Positions 1 through 11,140 of a stretch of DNA of 64,000 nucleotides are shown here, piece by piece. A program made the translations under genes and the position numbers. This DNA is from Prorocentrum cordatum (taxonomy: Eukaryota > Sar > Dinophyceae > Prorocentrales > Prorocentraceae), in contig CAUYUJ010014763.1 of NCBI GenBank assembly GCA_963575745.1, positions 62,001 to 126,000 on the forward strand. The letters run 5' to 3'. Below the pieces are notes generated by a model that saw nothing but the letters and a program-made list of their open reading frames with translations, searched no databases and was not told the origin of the DNA. Within the stretch, counting starts at the first letter, position 1. Each line of letters begins with the position of its first letter.

Positions 1-1560
1 CGGCTTCGCCGTGTAGGGGCCGCAAGAGCCACACTCGTGTCTTTTCCTCCGCTGGTGCTTGGGCCGTACATGTGTGGCCCACTTGTACGTATCGCCCAGA
101 ATATGCGTCCAAGAGGGGGGCGTTCAAGAGGGGGGGCCCAAATCATGGCCGGCGGCATGTGCGCGGCCCAGGGGGGATGGCCGGGGACGTATTGAATTAA
201 GAAGAGGCGCCGTGAAATCTGGGGAGATATCATGGCCCGCGCCATGATATCCACCCCCCCTAGTCATCCCCCGCCCCCGATAGAGAAGAAGGCCAGGCTC
301 GTGCGCAGGCGTCTGCTGCGAGCAGACCACGGTTCGACCCAGGCCCCGCATGCCCCGCACAGGATGCGCGCCGCCTGGAGGAGCCCCCACGCGAGGCTCG
401 GAGGCGTCCTGCGCCTCCTCCTCCCGTGGCAACTGCATGCTTCGCGTCCGCGCACGCCCCGACCGGAAGTGGAGGGGTCGTACACCAGGGGCTCCACCAC
501 ACAAGAAACCGTCCACAAGAAACCCAACCCTGAGACCCCAGGACGTCCGTGGATGTTTGGTGCGAGAACGTCACACCTTCCGTAGCAAAGCCATCGAAAC
601 CCAACAAACCAAAGGCACCCTGGAGGCAAGCAGAGTGTTTCTTGGCATGGATCTCCACTCTATGGCGTGTGTAAGGGCTCGGCTACCCAATCGCGTTGGC
701 CCTCCTGGAGATCAAGGGAGTCCTCACTTCCCTCTCGACTGTGGGTGGCAGGAAACCTCAAGCCATCAAGGGTCCGGCCTTCCACTTGGCACAAGAATAG
801 GCCCGCCAACGGCAGGCATGATCTCATCGCCAAAACTTGAAGATATGGTCTTGCTGCACATGCGGCTCTTTCGGCCAGGCCCAACTCAGGTGTCTTAGCA
901 AACCGTGCTCACAAACATCTCCAACGCTATACGAGAGCGCTTGGATCGGATCGATCGCTTTTTTATCCCCGAAGTGCTGAACTCAGCTTGGTTGTATCAC
1001 CAGTGTACGGCGGAAACCATGGAAATCCCATCGCCTCCCTCCCCCTCCCCCCTCTCTTTCCTCCTCGCCTTCCTCCCCCTTCTCCTCCCCCCCCATGCTC
1101 CCCCTCCTTTCCCCTCCTCCCCAGACCTCCAGCCTCGCCTTTTTCTTTGCAACGTGGACCCCGGAGGTCCAAACACCTTCCTGGGGACCTGCGGTTCATC
1201 CCGAGTTGCTCATTAACGTCCCCGTGGCCCAACAAGGTCCACCAAACGCCGAGCTGTCAAGAAACGGTTCGTCGCATTATCTCCGAAACGAGAAACCTAC
1301 ATCTCTGAGGCCTATTTGTTGTATCCTGGCGTGTTCTTGGAGTTGGGGTCATGACAAATCGAACGGGGACGAACAACTACCTACACGACCACCCTTCAGG
1401 TGAAAAGTTGGGGGGTGGGGGGGAAAGAACCAGCTGCGGGCAAATGTGATGGGCGTGATGATGACGGTGCTGGTGACTCGCCACCGATTTAACGACGACG
1501 CGTGATGACGGTGTTGCGCTCCGATGTAATGTCACTATCGTCCCCGCTTTCGATCTCACC
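1..1560. other. Anonymous intergenic sequence, no gene seen
   Basis: Short open frames on both strands overlap one another and none has a recognisable domain. A pyrimidine-rich tract lies at about 1030-1135. One perfect hairpin is listed separately at 226-251. Nothing else here can be assigned. Confidence 0.6.
226..251. repeat. Perfect 11 bp hairpin
   Basis: GATATCATGGC at 226-236 and its exact reverse complement GCCATGATATC at 241-251 are separated by a 4-nt loop (CCGC). No gene lies close enough to suggest a terminator role, and the function is unknown. Confidence 0.7.
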
Positions 1561-2110
1561 GGATCGATCCCACTATCGCCCTCACAGGATCAATCACACT
1601 CGATCGATCTCACTATACTATAGATCTCACTCTAGATCTCACTTTTGATCGCACTATTGATGTCACTATCGATTCCTCGATCGATCTCACTATCGACCTC
1701 ATTATCGATCTCGCTATTTATCCCACATTCAATGACACAACCAACATCACTGTCGATCTCACTTCTGGTCTCGCTGTCCATCCATCCAATTCTAGCGATG
1801 GCACTATCGATCTCACTATCGACTTCACTATCGATACCAAGGCGAGACACCCCCCGCCACCGCCCGCCCACCGCCGACGGAACACCGACGGGACACCAAC
1901 GGGACACCAACGGAACACCAATGGGACACAACAAGACACCACGGCGGGACACCCCAGGCCACCGCGCGCCCACCGGGGGCGGGGGAGCTGTCCACTGCAT
2001 CCGAATCGCCCTGGCGACGGCTGGGTCATTCCTCTCGCGCGCCCACGCAGCTTCGTCTCGCCCGCACGCGCGATACGAACACGAAACCGAAAGCGATTTA
2101 CCAGTGGGGG
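1561..2110. repeat. Composite minisatellite locus, copy 1
   Basis: The locus has three parts in order. A degenerate 12 bp array of the type CTCACTATCGAT covers 1561-1840. A second 12-13 bp array of the type GGGACACCAACG covers about 1855-1960. A shared tail containing CACGCAGCTTCG follows from about 2045. The same three parts occur in the same order at 27140-27870, so the whole assembly was copied as a unit or the two loci share an ancestor. Confidence 0.8.
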
Positions 2111-2224
2111 GCTCTCCGCTCCTCTGCGATCTCAGCCCCAGGCCTCCGACCCCCAGGCAGACAGATGCGATGAGTTCTTACGTTTCGGATTCCGGTGCCA
2201 AGACAGATTTGGCACAGAAGCCGC

Positions 2225-2530
2225 ATCACTCGGCGAGGCGGTCATCCTTGCAACGGTCGAGGCCACCCTGGAAACGTCGGATCCATCGTGGATCCCGACA
2301 GGGTCCCGGCGAAGACACATGGATTCGTTGAGTTGGTAACGTCGTGCGCATCATGGATTCAAGCCCGATCCCTCTGAGCATCGTCGAATCGGCAACGTCG
2401 GATCCATCATTGAGCCAAGCAGGGTCCCTATGAAACCATGGTCGGATCCATCGTATTTCCGTTGCAAGCACATGGCTTTGTTGAACTTGCGACGTCAAAT
2501 CCAAACTGGATCCAAGCTCGATCCGCCGCC
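2225..2530. repeat. Degenerate ~85 bp tandem repeat
   Basis: Phrases such as AACGTCGGATCCATC, CAGGGTCCC and CACATGG recur about every 80-100 bp, giving roughly three diverged units. No coding potential is recognised. Confidence 0.55.
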
Positions 2531-2619
2531 AAATGACGCCAGACCCGGATTACTCCGACGGTAGGACCCCATATGAGATACCGTGTAGCTTGGCCCTGGC
2601 CATTTCCTTCTCGCCTGGC

Positions 2620-3060
2620 GGAGGCCCGTCCCACGCTCTCTGCGTCCTCATCCTGCTCTTCCTCCTTCTCGTCCTCCCCGTTGCATGTCTTAACCTCCTC
2701 CTGCTCCTCCTCCTTCTTCTCCTCCCTCTTTCTCCTCCTCGTCCTCATCCTCGGCATGTTCTGTCTCCTCCTCCTCCTCTTCCTGCACCTCCTCCTTCCT
2801 CCCTCCCCTTATCTCCATCCCGCCTCTTCTCCTCGTGAACCTCTCCTTCTTGCTGACCAGGGCACGCAGGCCGACTTTCTTTGGCGCTGTCGCCGACACG
2901 GCCCACAGGTGCGCGTTCTCCGATGGTTGGATCGCGAACCAACCCCACATACTCCTCTTCGTCCTCCTTCTCCTCCTCCTCCTCCTTATCCTCCTCCTCC
3001 TCCTCCTCTTCCTCCTCCTCCTCCTCCAATGGATACGTGAAGCCCGAGGGACATTGAAGA
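2620..3060. repeat. CTC/CTT pyrimidine-rich low-complexity tract
   Basis: Imperfect CTC triplets dominate, interrupted at 2840-2945 by non-repetitive sequence. Long poly-Ser or poly-Leu reading frames here simply translate the triplet repeat. Confidence 0.85.
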
Positions 3061-3405
3061 CCCGCTCCTCCTCCTCCTACTCCTCCTCCTCTTCATCCTC
3101 ATCATCATCACCAGCAGCATCATCGTCACCATCACCACTACCACCACCACAACCATCATCATCAGCAGCAGCCTCACAACCATCATCAACATCAGCACCA
3201 TCTTCATCATCATCAACATCATCAACAACAGCATCATGATCATCATCAGCATCAACATCATCAACATCATCAGTGTCATCATCATCAACATCACCATCAT
3301 CATCACCATCACCATCATCACCATCAACAGCATCATCATCATCCTTACCATCAACATCATCATCACCATCACAATCATCATCATCATCAGCATCGTCATC
3401 ATCAC

Positions 3406-3437
<32 letters not shown>

Positions 3438-4160
3438 GCATCATCATCATCGTCATCAACATAATCATCATTAACATCATCATCAACGTCATCACCGTCA
3501 TCAACAACATCAACATATCTCCGCGTCCCAATGGATCCGTGCTGAAGCACGACCCAACGGAATCATGCCTCCTCCTCCTCCTCCTCCTCCAAATCCTCCT
3601 CCTCCTCCTCCTCATCCTCCTCCTTCTTCTCCTCCTCCTCCTCCTCCGCCCTCCACTGGGTACGTGTAGCCCGAGAGGCATTGCACGACCCACTCCTCCT
3701 CCTCCTCCTCCTCCTCCTCCTCCTCCTCATCATCATCAGCAGCAGCAGCAACAGCATCATCACCATCACCACCACCACCACTCCTCCTCCTCCTCCTCCT
3801 CCTCCTCCTGCTCCTCCTGCCTCCACTGGATACGTGCAGCCTGAAGGGCATTGCACGATCAACTCCTTCCCCTCCTCCTCTTCATCGTCATTCCTCCGCG
3901 TCCCAGTGGATACGTGCCGAAGCACGACCCAGAGGAGGAACCACGCCTCTTCCTCCTCCTCCTCCTCCTGCTCCTCCGCCTCTGCCTCCGCCTCCGCCTC
4001 CGCCTCCTCCTCCTCCTCCTCCTCAACTCCTCCTCCTCCTCCTCCTCCTCCTCCTCCTCCTCCTCCTCATCCTTCGCATCCTCCTCCTTCTCCTCATCCT
4101 CCTCCTCCCTCCCGCCACCAACGGATCCGTGCAGCCCGAGGGGCATTGCACGACCCACTC
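3027..4160. repeat. 40 bp module repeated between expanding triplet arrays
   Basis: A roughly 40 bp non-repetitive module with the core GGATACGTG, then AGCCCGAGGGGCATT and GCACGACCCA, recurs at about 3027, 3527, 3652, 3829, 3900 and 4118. The copies at 3527 and 3900 are a variant form with CTGAAGCACGACCCA or CCGAAGCACGACCCA. CTC or CAT/ATC microsatellite of variable length lies between copies. This is a higher-order repeat in which the spacer microsatellite expands and the module is conserved. Confidence 0.8.
3065..3525. repeat. (CAT/ATC)n microsatellite
   Basis: Nearly continuous CAT triplets with scattered CAG and CAC variants. All six frames produce long homopolymeric peptides, so no gene is called. 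Confidence 0.95.
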
Positions 4161-4225
4161 CTCCTCTCCTCCTCCTTCTCCTTCTTCTCCTCCTGCTCCT
4201 CTTCCTCCTCTTCCTCTGGGCCATG
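3560..4225. repeat. (CTC)n microsatellite blocks
   Basis: Several CTC arrays are separated by copies of the 40 bp module and by a short CAT/CAC stretch at 3725-3780. Confidence 0.9.
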
Positions 4226-4227
4226 TT

Positions 4228-4866
4228 CAGGCCTGAGGAGCCCCAAACATGCCGACAATAACAAATCTGCCGATGATCTGCTCGGCGTCCATCATGTAGG
4301 TGAGGAGCCCACACGGAAAAGCTCCCCGCTCAAGGTGCCCCCAACCAGACTTCCTCCATAGTCCGGCCTGGGGGCCCGACAATGACGACAATTACATGAT
4401 GTGGAAGGCCCGCCTGGACTAACTTGAAGTGCTGGCACAATAGAGAGGGGCTCCCGATCGAGACTTCCTCGCGACCGCTCGGATTTAGGAGGGGCTCCCG
4501 CTCGAGACTTCCTCGCAATTCACTCACAGACGGCGCTCTGGCTCGAGACTTCCCCCATATTCAAGCCTGTGGAGCCCAAACATGGTGACCTGCAAAAGTT
4601 TTCCGAAACCCGCCCTGATTCGAACATGGAGGGGGGGGCGCCATAGGGAGGGGCTCCCGCTCGAGACTCCCTCGCGGGCTCTCTCACAGGCGAGGCTCCC
4701 GCTCGAGACCTCCTCCATGTTCAAGCCTGAGGAGCCCCAGCCTGACGACAGTTACGAGTTTTCCGCAACCTGCGCAGATTCGAAAATGGAGGCGGTGACC
4801 CCAGAAGGAGGGGTTCCCACCTGAGACTTCCTCGCGATTCATTCACAAGCGACGCTCTTGCTCTTG
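4228..4866. repeat. ~165 bp satellite, block 1
   Basis: Units carry GAGGCTCCCGCTCGAGAC, then TTCAAGCCTGAGGAGCCCC and a GACGACA-containing segment followed by CGAAACC and a CGAACATGGAGG-like end. About four diverged units occur here and four more at 6875-7380. The clearest pair of half-units is 4690-4755 against 7000-7068. Confidence 0.75.
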
Positions 4867-4880
4867 CTCGAGACCTCCTA

Positions 4881-5452
4881 CATACGTAGCACTCCGCAGT
4901 TGCGGATAAGAGTGACGGGGCGGCGAGGACGTCGTCAGTCTGCGAGACTCTGAAGAAGCCCGCCGCAGGCGCCGAACTCTTACAAAGTATGCAGTGAGCC
5001 CGCCACAGGCGCCAATTTCTTCGTTAAAGCAATGTGGGTGGATCGCGGGGTGGGTCGGTCGCGGGTGGGCCGCGGGCCAGGTCGCGGATGGGTCGGGGGT
5101 GGGTCGCGTATTGGTCGCGGGTGGGTCGCGGGCTGGGTCGCGGGGTCGATCGCGGGTGGGTCGCGGGGTGGGTCGCGGGGTGGATCGCGGGGTGGGTCGC
5201 GGGGTGGGTCGCGGGGTGGGGCGGGGTGGGTCGCGGGGTGGGTCGCGGGTGGGTCGCGGGGTGGGTCGCGGGGTGGGCGCGGGTGGGTCACGGACGGGTC
5301 ACGGGGTGGGTCGCGGGGTGGGTCGCGGGTGGGTCGCGGGGTGGGTCGCGGGGTGGGTCGCGGGGTGGGTCGCAGGGTGGGTCGCGGGGTGGGTCGCGGG
5401 TGGGTCGCGGGCGGGTCGGGGGGGGGGACGACGACAACAACAACAACAAACA
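4881..5452 (+). repeat. Composite dispersed repeat copy A: head, 12 bp array, CAA tail
   Basis: A ~155 bp head (4881-5037, with CCGCAGTTGCGGATA and GCCGCAGGCGCCGAA) is followed by about thirty copies of a 12-13 bp unit close to TGGGTCGCGGGG and then by a short CAA-rich tail (5426-5448). The same head, array and tail occur in the same order at 22504-22908. This could be a non-autonomous mobile element, but no target duplication is evident. Confidence 0.8.
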
Positions 5453-5645
5453 ATTTACCCTCATGCGCTATGTTTCCACACGAAACATGCGACCATCATG
5501 ATAACCATCCACATCATGGGGGACTCTTGTTCTATAGCGGGGTCAGTTATTCCCATTCCCAGATCTCCCGCCCAATGAGGTCTTGCAAACACCTCCTCTG
5601 AGGAATTTCAACATCCCGCCTCGAAAACACATGTTCGCGCCTTGC
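5453..5645. other. Short anonymous spacer
   Basis: Non-repetitive sequence without a recognisable gene lies between the composite repeat and the higher-order repeat. Confidence 0.5.
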
Positions 5646-6640
5646 TGCGCCGATGCGAGACCGCCAGTGGAAACCCAGCGAAGGGTAAAGCACAAGGAAG
5701 TACCGAACGACAGGATTGCCTTGGTGGGGATGGGGGCTGTCGGCGGTGAGGCAAGGACCCGGCCCTGAATAGAAAGGGACAAAGTCTCGAGCAGGGCTGC
5801 TGTTGTTGCTGGGAGCGGCGCCAATGCTGAAGAGAGTAGGGCGCCAGTCTAGCGTAAAACAAAGAGCATTCTCGGGCGGGAGCGCTGGTGTTGTCAGGGC
5901 GGCGGCCTTCGGCGGCGAGGAAGAACACCGCCTTGAGCAAGAAAGGAGGAAGCATCGAGCGGGAGCCGTGGTTTTTCTCTGGACGGGGGCTGTCAGCAGC
6001 TAGGAACAGCACCGTCCCGAGGAAAAAAAAACAGGAAATCTCGAGCGGGCGCGTTGTTCTTGCTGGGAGCGGCGCCAATCCAAAAGAGAGTAGGGCGCCA
6101 GTCCAGCGTAAAACAAAAAGGAATTCTCGGGCGGGAGCGCTGGTGTTGTCGGGGCGGCGGCCTTCGGCGGCGAGGGGGAACTCCACCTTGAGTAAGAAGG
6201 GAGGACACATCGAGCGGGAGCCGTGGTTTTGTCGGGACAGGGGCTGTCGGCGGCGAGGAACAGCACCGTCTTCAGGAAAAAGGGAGGAAGCCTTGAGCGG
6301 GAGCGCTGTTCTTGCTCGGATCGGCGCCAATTCAAAAGAGAGTTGGGCGCCAGTCCAGCGTAAAACGGAAGTCTCGGGCGGGAGCGCTGGTTTTGTCGGG
6401 GCGGCGGTTTTCGGCGGCGAGGAGGAGCACCGCCTTGAGTAAAAAAGGGGAGACGCCTCGAGAGGGAGCGTTGTTTTTGCTCGGGGCAGCGCCGATGAGA
6501 GAAAGACTAGCGCGCCAGTCCAAGGTAAAACGCGAGGAAGTCTCGAGCGGGAGCGCCGGTTTTGTTAGGACGGCGGCTTTCGGCGGCGAGCAAGAACACC
6601 AGCCCTGAGCAAAAAAGAAGGAAGTCTCGAGCGGGAGCGT
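5646..6640 (+). repeat. Higher-order tandem repeat, ~150-255 bp units
   Basis: Units start near GCGCCAAT and continue through GGGCGCCAGTCCAGCG, CGGGCGGGAGCGCTGG and TCGGCGGCGAGGA. Starts fall at about 5646, 5818, 6073, 6326 and 6489. Within each unit the submotif TCTCGAGCGGGAGCG recurs. That submotif is also the core of the 23290-23710 array and, in reverse complement, of the 4.2 kb and 6.9 kb satellites. Confidence 0.8.
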
Positions 6641-6789
6641 TGTTGTTGTTGTTGGGGGGCCGGTTTTGGCGGTCCCCCAAACCGCTCGAGCGTGAGTATC
6701 ATTTTCAATGAAAATGTAGCCGTCGCCTCGGCGAGAGCGCCAGGGCGCCTTTAAGGGGTCCAACAATAATAACTGCTTAGTAATTAACA

Positions 6790-6875
6790 TTCAACAGGCA
6801 GAATCCTTCCCACGGATCCCCACTTCAGCCACGCACCCGGGAACAAAGAATGAGCGTTCGGCTCCCTCACTCTGA
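6790..6875. repeat. Dispersed ~80 bp repeat, copy 1
   Basis: A segment with GCAGAATCC, then CCCACTTCAGCCACGCACCC and a CTCACTCTGAT-like end, recurs at 23895-23978. In both places (CAA)n or (TTG)n triplets lie just upstream, which links this family to the composite repeats with CAA tails. Confidence 0.75.
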
Positions 6876-7380
6876 TTCTAACCTGCGGAGTCCGAAGTGA
6901 CGACAGCTACAGAATTACCGAAACCCGCCAGGACTCGAACATGGAGGGGGACCCATAGGGAGAGGCTCCCGCTCGAGACTCCCTCGCGGATTCTATCACA
7001 AGCGAGGCTCCCGCTCGAGACCTCCTCCATATTCAAGCCTGAGGAGCCCCAACCTGACGACAAGTACAACGTTTTGGATGGCCGCGTCGGGTTACCAAAA
7101 TGAAGTGCGGCCCCATAGGGAGGGGGCTCCCGCCTGAGACTTTCTCCCAATTCATTCACAAACGAGGCTCCCAACTTAGACTTCCTCCATACCCAAGCTT
7201 AAAGAAGCCAGGAATGGCGACAGTTATGGGATTCCGATGACACGCTCGGATTAATCATGCAAGCTGCGGGCCCCATAGAGAGGGGGCTCCCACCTGAGAC
7301 TTCATCACAATTCACTCACAGACGAGGCTCCCGCCTGAGACCTCGTCCATAATCAAGCTTGTAGAGGCCAGCAGTGACAA
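6876..7380. repeat. ~165 bp satellite, block 2
   Basis: Further units of the 4.2 kb satellite occur at about 6880, 7027, 7186 and 7346. They show the GAGGCTCCC/CTCGAGAC core and the CAAGCCTGAGGAGCCCC segment, with increasing divergence to the right. Confidence 0.7.
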
Positions 7381-7699
7381 TAGTGGTGATGATGATGTTG
7401 ATGGTAATGATGCTGGCGATGATGATGAGGATGATGTTGATGATGATGATGATGAGGATGATGATGATGATGAAGATGATGGTGGTGGAGAGGATGATGA
7501 TGACGATGACGATGGCGATGTCGATGATGGTGATGCTGCTGATAATGATGGTGATGGTGATGGTGATGGTGATAATGATGATGCTTATGCTGATGCTGCT
7601 GATGATGATGGTGATGATGCTTATGCTGATGCTGCTGATGATGATGGTGATGATGTTGAGGATGCTGAAACTGATGATGATGACGATGATGATGGTGAC

Positions 7700-7764
<65 letters not shown>

Positions 7765-7770
7765 CGACGA
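7374..7770. repeat. (GAT/ATG)n microsatellite
   Basis: ATG/GAT triplets with GGT and GCT interruptions become a pure run at about 7700-7760. Poly-His, poly-Met and poly-Ile frames here are artefacts of the repeat. Confidence 0.95.
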
Positions 7771-8240
7771 TGGCAGGAAGAGGGGGTAAAGGATTCCTGC
7801 GCGGGGTGTCCAGAGAACACAAGAGCCCCACTCAGGACGTGGGGGAAGCGCACAGACAGGACTTGGGGTCTCCGGCTCGCCGGGGCCTCCTCCCGTGATC
7901 ATGCGCACGGACCCAGTGTCCGCGGACGGCGCGCGCCCCCTCCGGATCAGGGGGGGGAGGGTACCTCTCGTGGGCAGCACACGAGGGCCGAGTTCGTACT
8001 GCAAGGGGGCCGCTTGGCCCCCTGCGCTGCCAGGGCTCGGCGGCGTGTCGACCAGCGGGCGGCCGTGCGCGCCTCGTGGCGGCCCCCGTGCGCTGTGCGG
8101 GCGCCTGGTGGGCGGCCTGGCCAGAGGCGGGCGCCTGGTGGGCGCCTGGGGGGCGGCCGCCCGCGGGCGCCTCGCGGGCGCCAAAGGGAGGCGCCCAGGA
8201 CCTCGGGCAGCGAGGAGCAAGTCGCACTAGTCTGGGGGGG
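7771..8240. other. GC-rich intergenic sequence
   Basis: The region is very GC-rich. GGGCGCCTGGTGGGCG-type repetition lies at 8100-8190. Several overlapping open frames occur in GC-rich, stop-poor DNA, and none has a recognisable domain. Confidence 0.5.
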
Positions 8241-8300
8241 AGGGGCTCCTCCTCCTCCTCCTCCTCCTCCTCCTCCTCCTTCTCCTCCTCCTCCTCGGGA
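8241..8300. repeat. (CTC)n microsatellite
   Basis: About twenty CTC triplets are nearly uninterrupted. Confidence 0.9.
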
Positions 8301-8440
8301 CCTCTGGGCCCGAGGACTACAATCGAACGCAAGACCCTTGGACGGTCCTTGGACAATCTGGAGTGAGAACGCAGGACCCTTGAACGGTCCTGGGGCACGC
8401 CCCAGTGAAAGCTCTTCTGGCGGCGCGCTGCCGACAAAAT

Positions 8441-8490
8441 CTAAGGACGCAAGGGGGCCCTTGGGAAGGCTACCCGTCCTGACTGTTGAT
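8441..8490. repeat. Partial copy of the 160 bp dispersed repeat
   Basis: AAGGACGCAAGGG followed by CCCTTGGGAAGGCTACCC matches the right part of the repeats at 12017-12176 and 38884-39042. Only this end is recognisable here. Confidence 0.6.
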
Positions 8491-8869
8491 TTTCAGGATG
8501 AGAACATGCCATTTGGGATGCATGGGACAAGTCTGGGTCCTCCCGGCTGATCCTCCCCCAGGGGGCACGGGGGGCAAGGGCCGTGCCCCCTGGGCCTGTC
8601 GGCTATAGTCCGAGATCCAATGTCTTCGAGGCGGATCTGCAGCCGTGAAGACGAGGGAGGGACCCATGGAGGCCAAGATAGACACGAAGACGTCCAGGCG
8701 CTCCATCCTCGAACCTCGACCCTCGATGTCCTGACCTGTGGAGCAGGCCCCCTGACTTCCGACGCCTTGATGTTTGGGAGGGAAGCAGCACGGAGCTGGC
8801 GATGCGTGACAAATGGGGGACTGCCTCTTGGTCCCGAGGGTCACGTCTTGACGGTCCCGGAACCCGGAA

Positions 8870-8925
8870 CAGAAGAAGAGGAGGAGGAGGAGGAGGAGGA
8901 GGAGGAGGAGGAGGAAGGAGGATTC
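8870..8925. repeat. (GAG)n microsatellite
   Basis: A run of GAG/AGG triplets on the plus strand. No gene is supported between 8300 and 9100. Confidence 0.9.
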
Positions 8926-9104
8926 TTCAAAGCGTTGGAGGCCCTGGGCCCCCCCTCAAACTCTGTCCCCAGACCCTCCCTGGGCCCACCCTGCCCACTT
9001 CTTGCGGCCGCGGCCAGCCAGGGCGTCGAGCGCCCGAGAACGCCTCCGCAACGAGGCCGCCGACTGGACCCCAGCAGACCGACGGTCTGACTGCTTCTCA
9101 ATCC

Positions 9105-10033
9105 CCAGACCCCCTCTGGTCATGCACAAAAATCACGACGGGGAGTTTTTCTTTACTTCTGGCCTCCGGGGGCCCTTGCCGGCCCTCGGGGCCGTCAGAA
9201 AAAGACTCAGGACGAAGAACCGGTCCCGGGAACTGGGTCCAGACCTCCATTGGGGCCGACGTCATGAACAAAAACATGACGTCGGGGGTCTGGGTCCGCG
9301 GCCACCTCTTCCCTGGCCCCCCTGGAACAGCTTTTCGCCCCAAACCCGTCCTTCATGGTCCATGGGCCCGCAACCGGCCCCGGGAGGCCGAAGCGGAAGA
9401 GAAACGCCCAGATGGAGCAACAACAAATGGGCCCTCTGGGTGCCTGGGGCCCCAGACCCCTGACTTCCCGATTTTTTCATGACGTCGGCCCCCAGAGGTC
9501 TGGACCCATTCCCCGGGACCAGTTCTTCGTCCCGAGTCGTTTTCTGACGGCCCCGAGGGCCGGTAAGGGCCCCAGGAGGCCGAAAGTCTAGCGAAACACT
9601 CCCCGTCGTGCTTTTTTTCATGACCCGATCGGGTCTGGGCCCGTCGACGTCGTCGACGTGGGCCTGGGCGCCAAGGGTCCTCCAGCTGCAGCACCGACGC
9701 CCTCAGAGCCGCCTGGGGCGGACGCCCCCCCCGCCCAGCCCGGAACGGCCGTCGGGCGCAGCGCGTGCGAGCGCGCGCGGCGGCGACCTCCGGGGAACTC
9801 CTGAGACCTTTCGAGGCCTCCGGAGACCTCCAGACTCCGTCGGTCGTGGTCGTCGTCCCCAGACCGCCGACGTCAGGATTTGTTTATGACGTCGGCCCCA
9901 ATGGAGGTCTGAACCCCTTCCCCGGGACCGGTTCTTCGTCCTGAGCCGTTTTCTGACGGCCCCGAGGGCCGGCAAGGGCCCCCGGAGGCCAGGAGTAGCG
10001 AAAAACTCCCCGTCGTGATTTTTCATGGCCCGA
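9105..10033. repeat. Three copies of a ~150 bp repeat, one inverted
   Basis: Direct copies at about 9478-9624 and 9886-10033 share CATGACGTCGGCCCC, TTCTTCGTCC, TTTTCTGACGGCCCCGAGGG and CTCCCCGTCGTG. The copy at about 9112-9272 carries the same blocks in reverse complement. The intervening sequence (9273-9477 and 9625-9885) is anonymous. Confidence 0.8.
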
Positions 10034-10680
10034 GGGGGTCCTCTGCAGACATGCAATGGAGACCTCCGGACTGCGCCGGTCGTGGTCGTCGTCGTGCGGC
10101 ACAGCTCTGCGGTCGGCTTGGCCCGACCTGCGCTGGCCTGTTTGCTGTGCTCTCCGCTAGGGGTGGGCCGGTCGTCGTGGCGGGGCCCTTGGCTCGACTC
10201 CTGGCTGCATGGCCCACTGGCGCGTCGGAAGGAACACTGGTCTGTGTCGCTCGTGGTCGTCGCCAGGGTATTCGCTGTCGTGATCGCCGTCGGTCGTCTC
10301 CGTCTTCGTTTTCATCTTCGTCGTCGTCGTCGTCGTCGTCGATCGTAGGAGGATGGATCGCTCGAAGATCGATCGCTCGAGGACCGGGGGCAGACGGGCT
10401 CGGCCGTGGTCGGCCCTTTCAGGGACTCTGGGGTCTCTGGATACCTGATCCTTCTCCTCCTCACCTACTTTCCCCTCGGCCCAAGTACCTAATTTTGGAT
10501 CAAGCCCTCGGTCGACTCGACCATCTGACGGATGATACGTACACACGTCCATGCATCGCGATCTGAGGCAAAGGTGCCATCCGGTTCGTATTGGGTACAT
10601 CGCAATGATGCAGGGGCCCCTCCTCCTCCCCCACCCTCCCATCCACACACACACGCACACACGCAGCCGTTATCCTGCTG
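10034..10680. other. Anonymous sequence, no gene seen
   Basis: A short TCG triplet run occurs near 10315-10340. Nothing else is recognisable. Confidence 0.5.
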
Positions 10681-10683
10681 CCC

Positions 10684-11140
10684 CTCCTCCTGTTCCTCCT
10701 CCTCCTCCTGCTCCTCCTCCTCCTCCTCCTCCGCTTCCTCCTCCTCCTCCTCCTCCTCCTCCTCCTCCTCCTCCTCCTCTTCATCCATCATCATCGTCAT
10801 CATCATCATTATCATCATCAGCAGCATCATCATCACCATCATCACCACCACCCTCATCTATATAACCATCACCATCATCATATCATCATATCACAATATC
10901 ATCCTCATCATCGACAAATCCATCATGGCCATACCATCATCACAACATGATCATCACCAGCATCATTACCACCAGCATCAACATTATAGTATTAATACTA
11001 ACAATCATCATGATATCATCATCATCCTCATCATCCTCATCATCCTCATCATCCTCATCATCATCATCATCCTCATCCTCATCATGATCAGCATCATCAT
11101 CTTCATCATCATCTTCATCATCATCAGCATCATCATCCCA
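10684..11140. repeat. (CTC)n then (ATC)n microsatellite
   Basis: CTC triplets cover about 10684-10780 and grade into ATC/CAT triplets with AT-rich interruptions to about 11140. Confidence 0.9.

Noticed and set aside
3027-4160. CRISPR-like array (repeat module with variable spacers)
   Set aside because: The spacers are simple CTC/CAT microsatellite of irregular length, the context is eukaryotic, and no cas genes are present.
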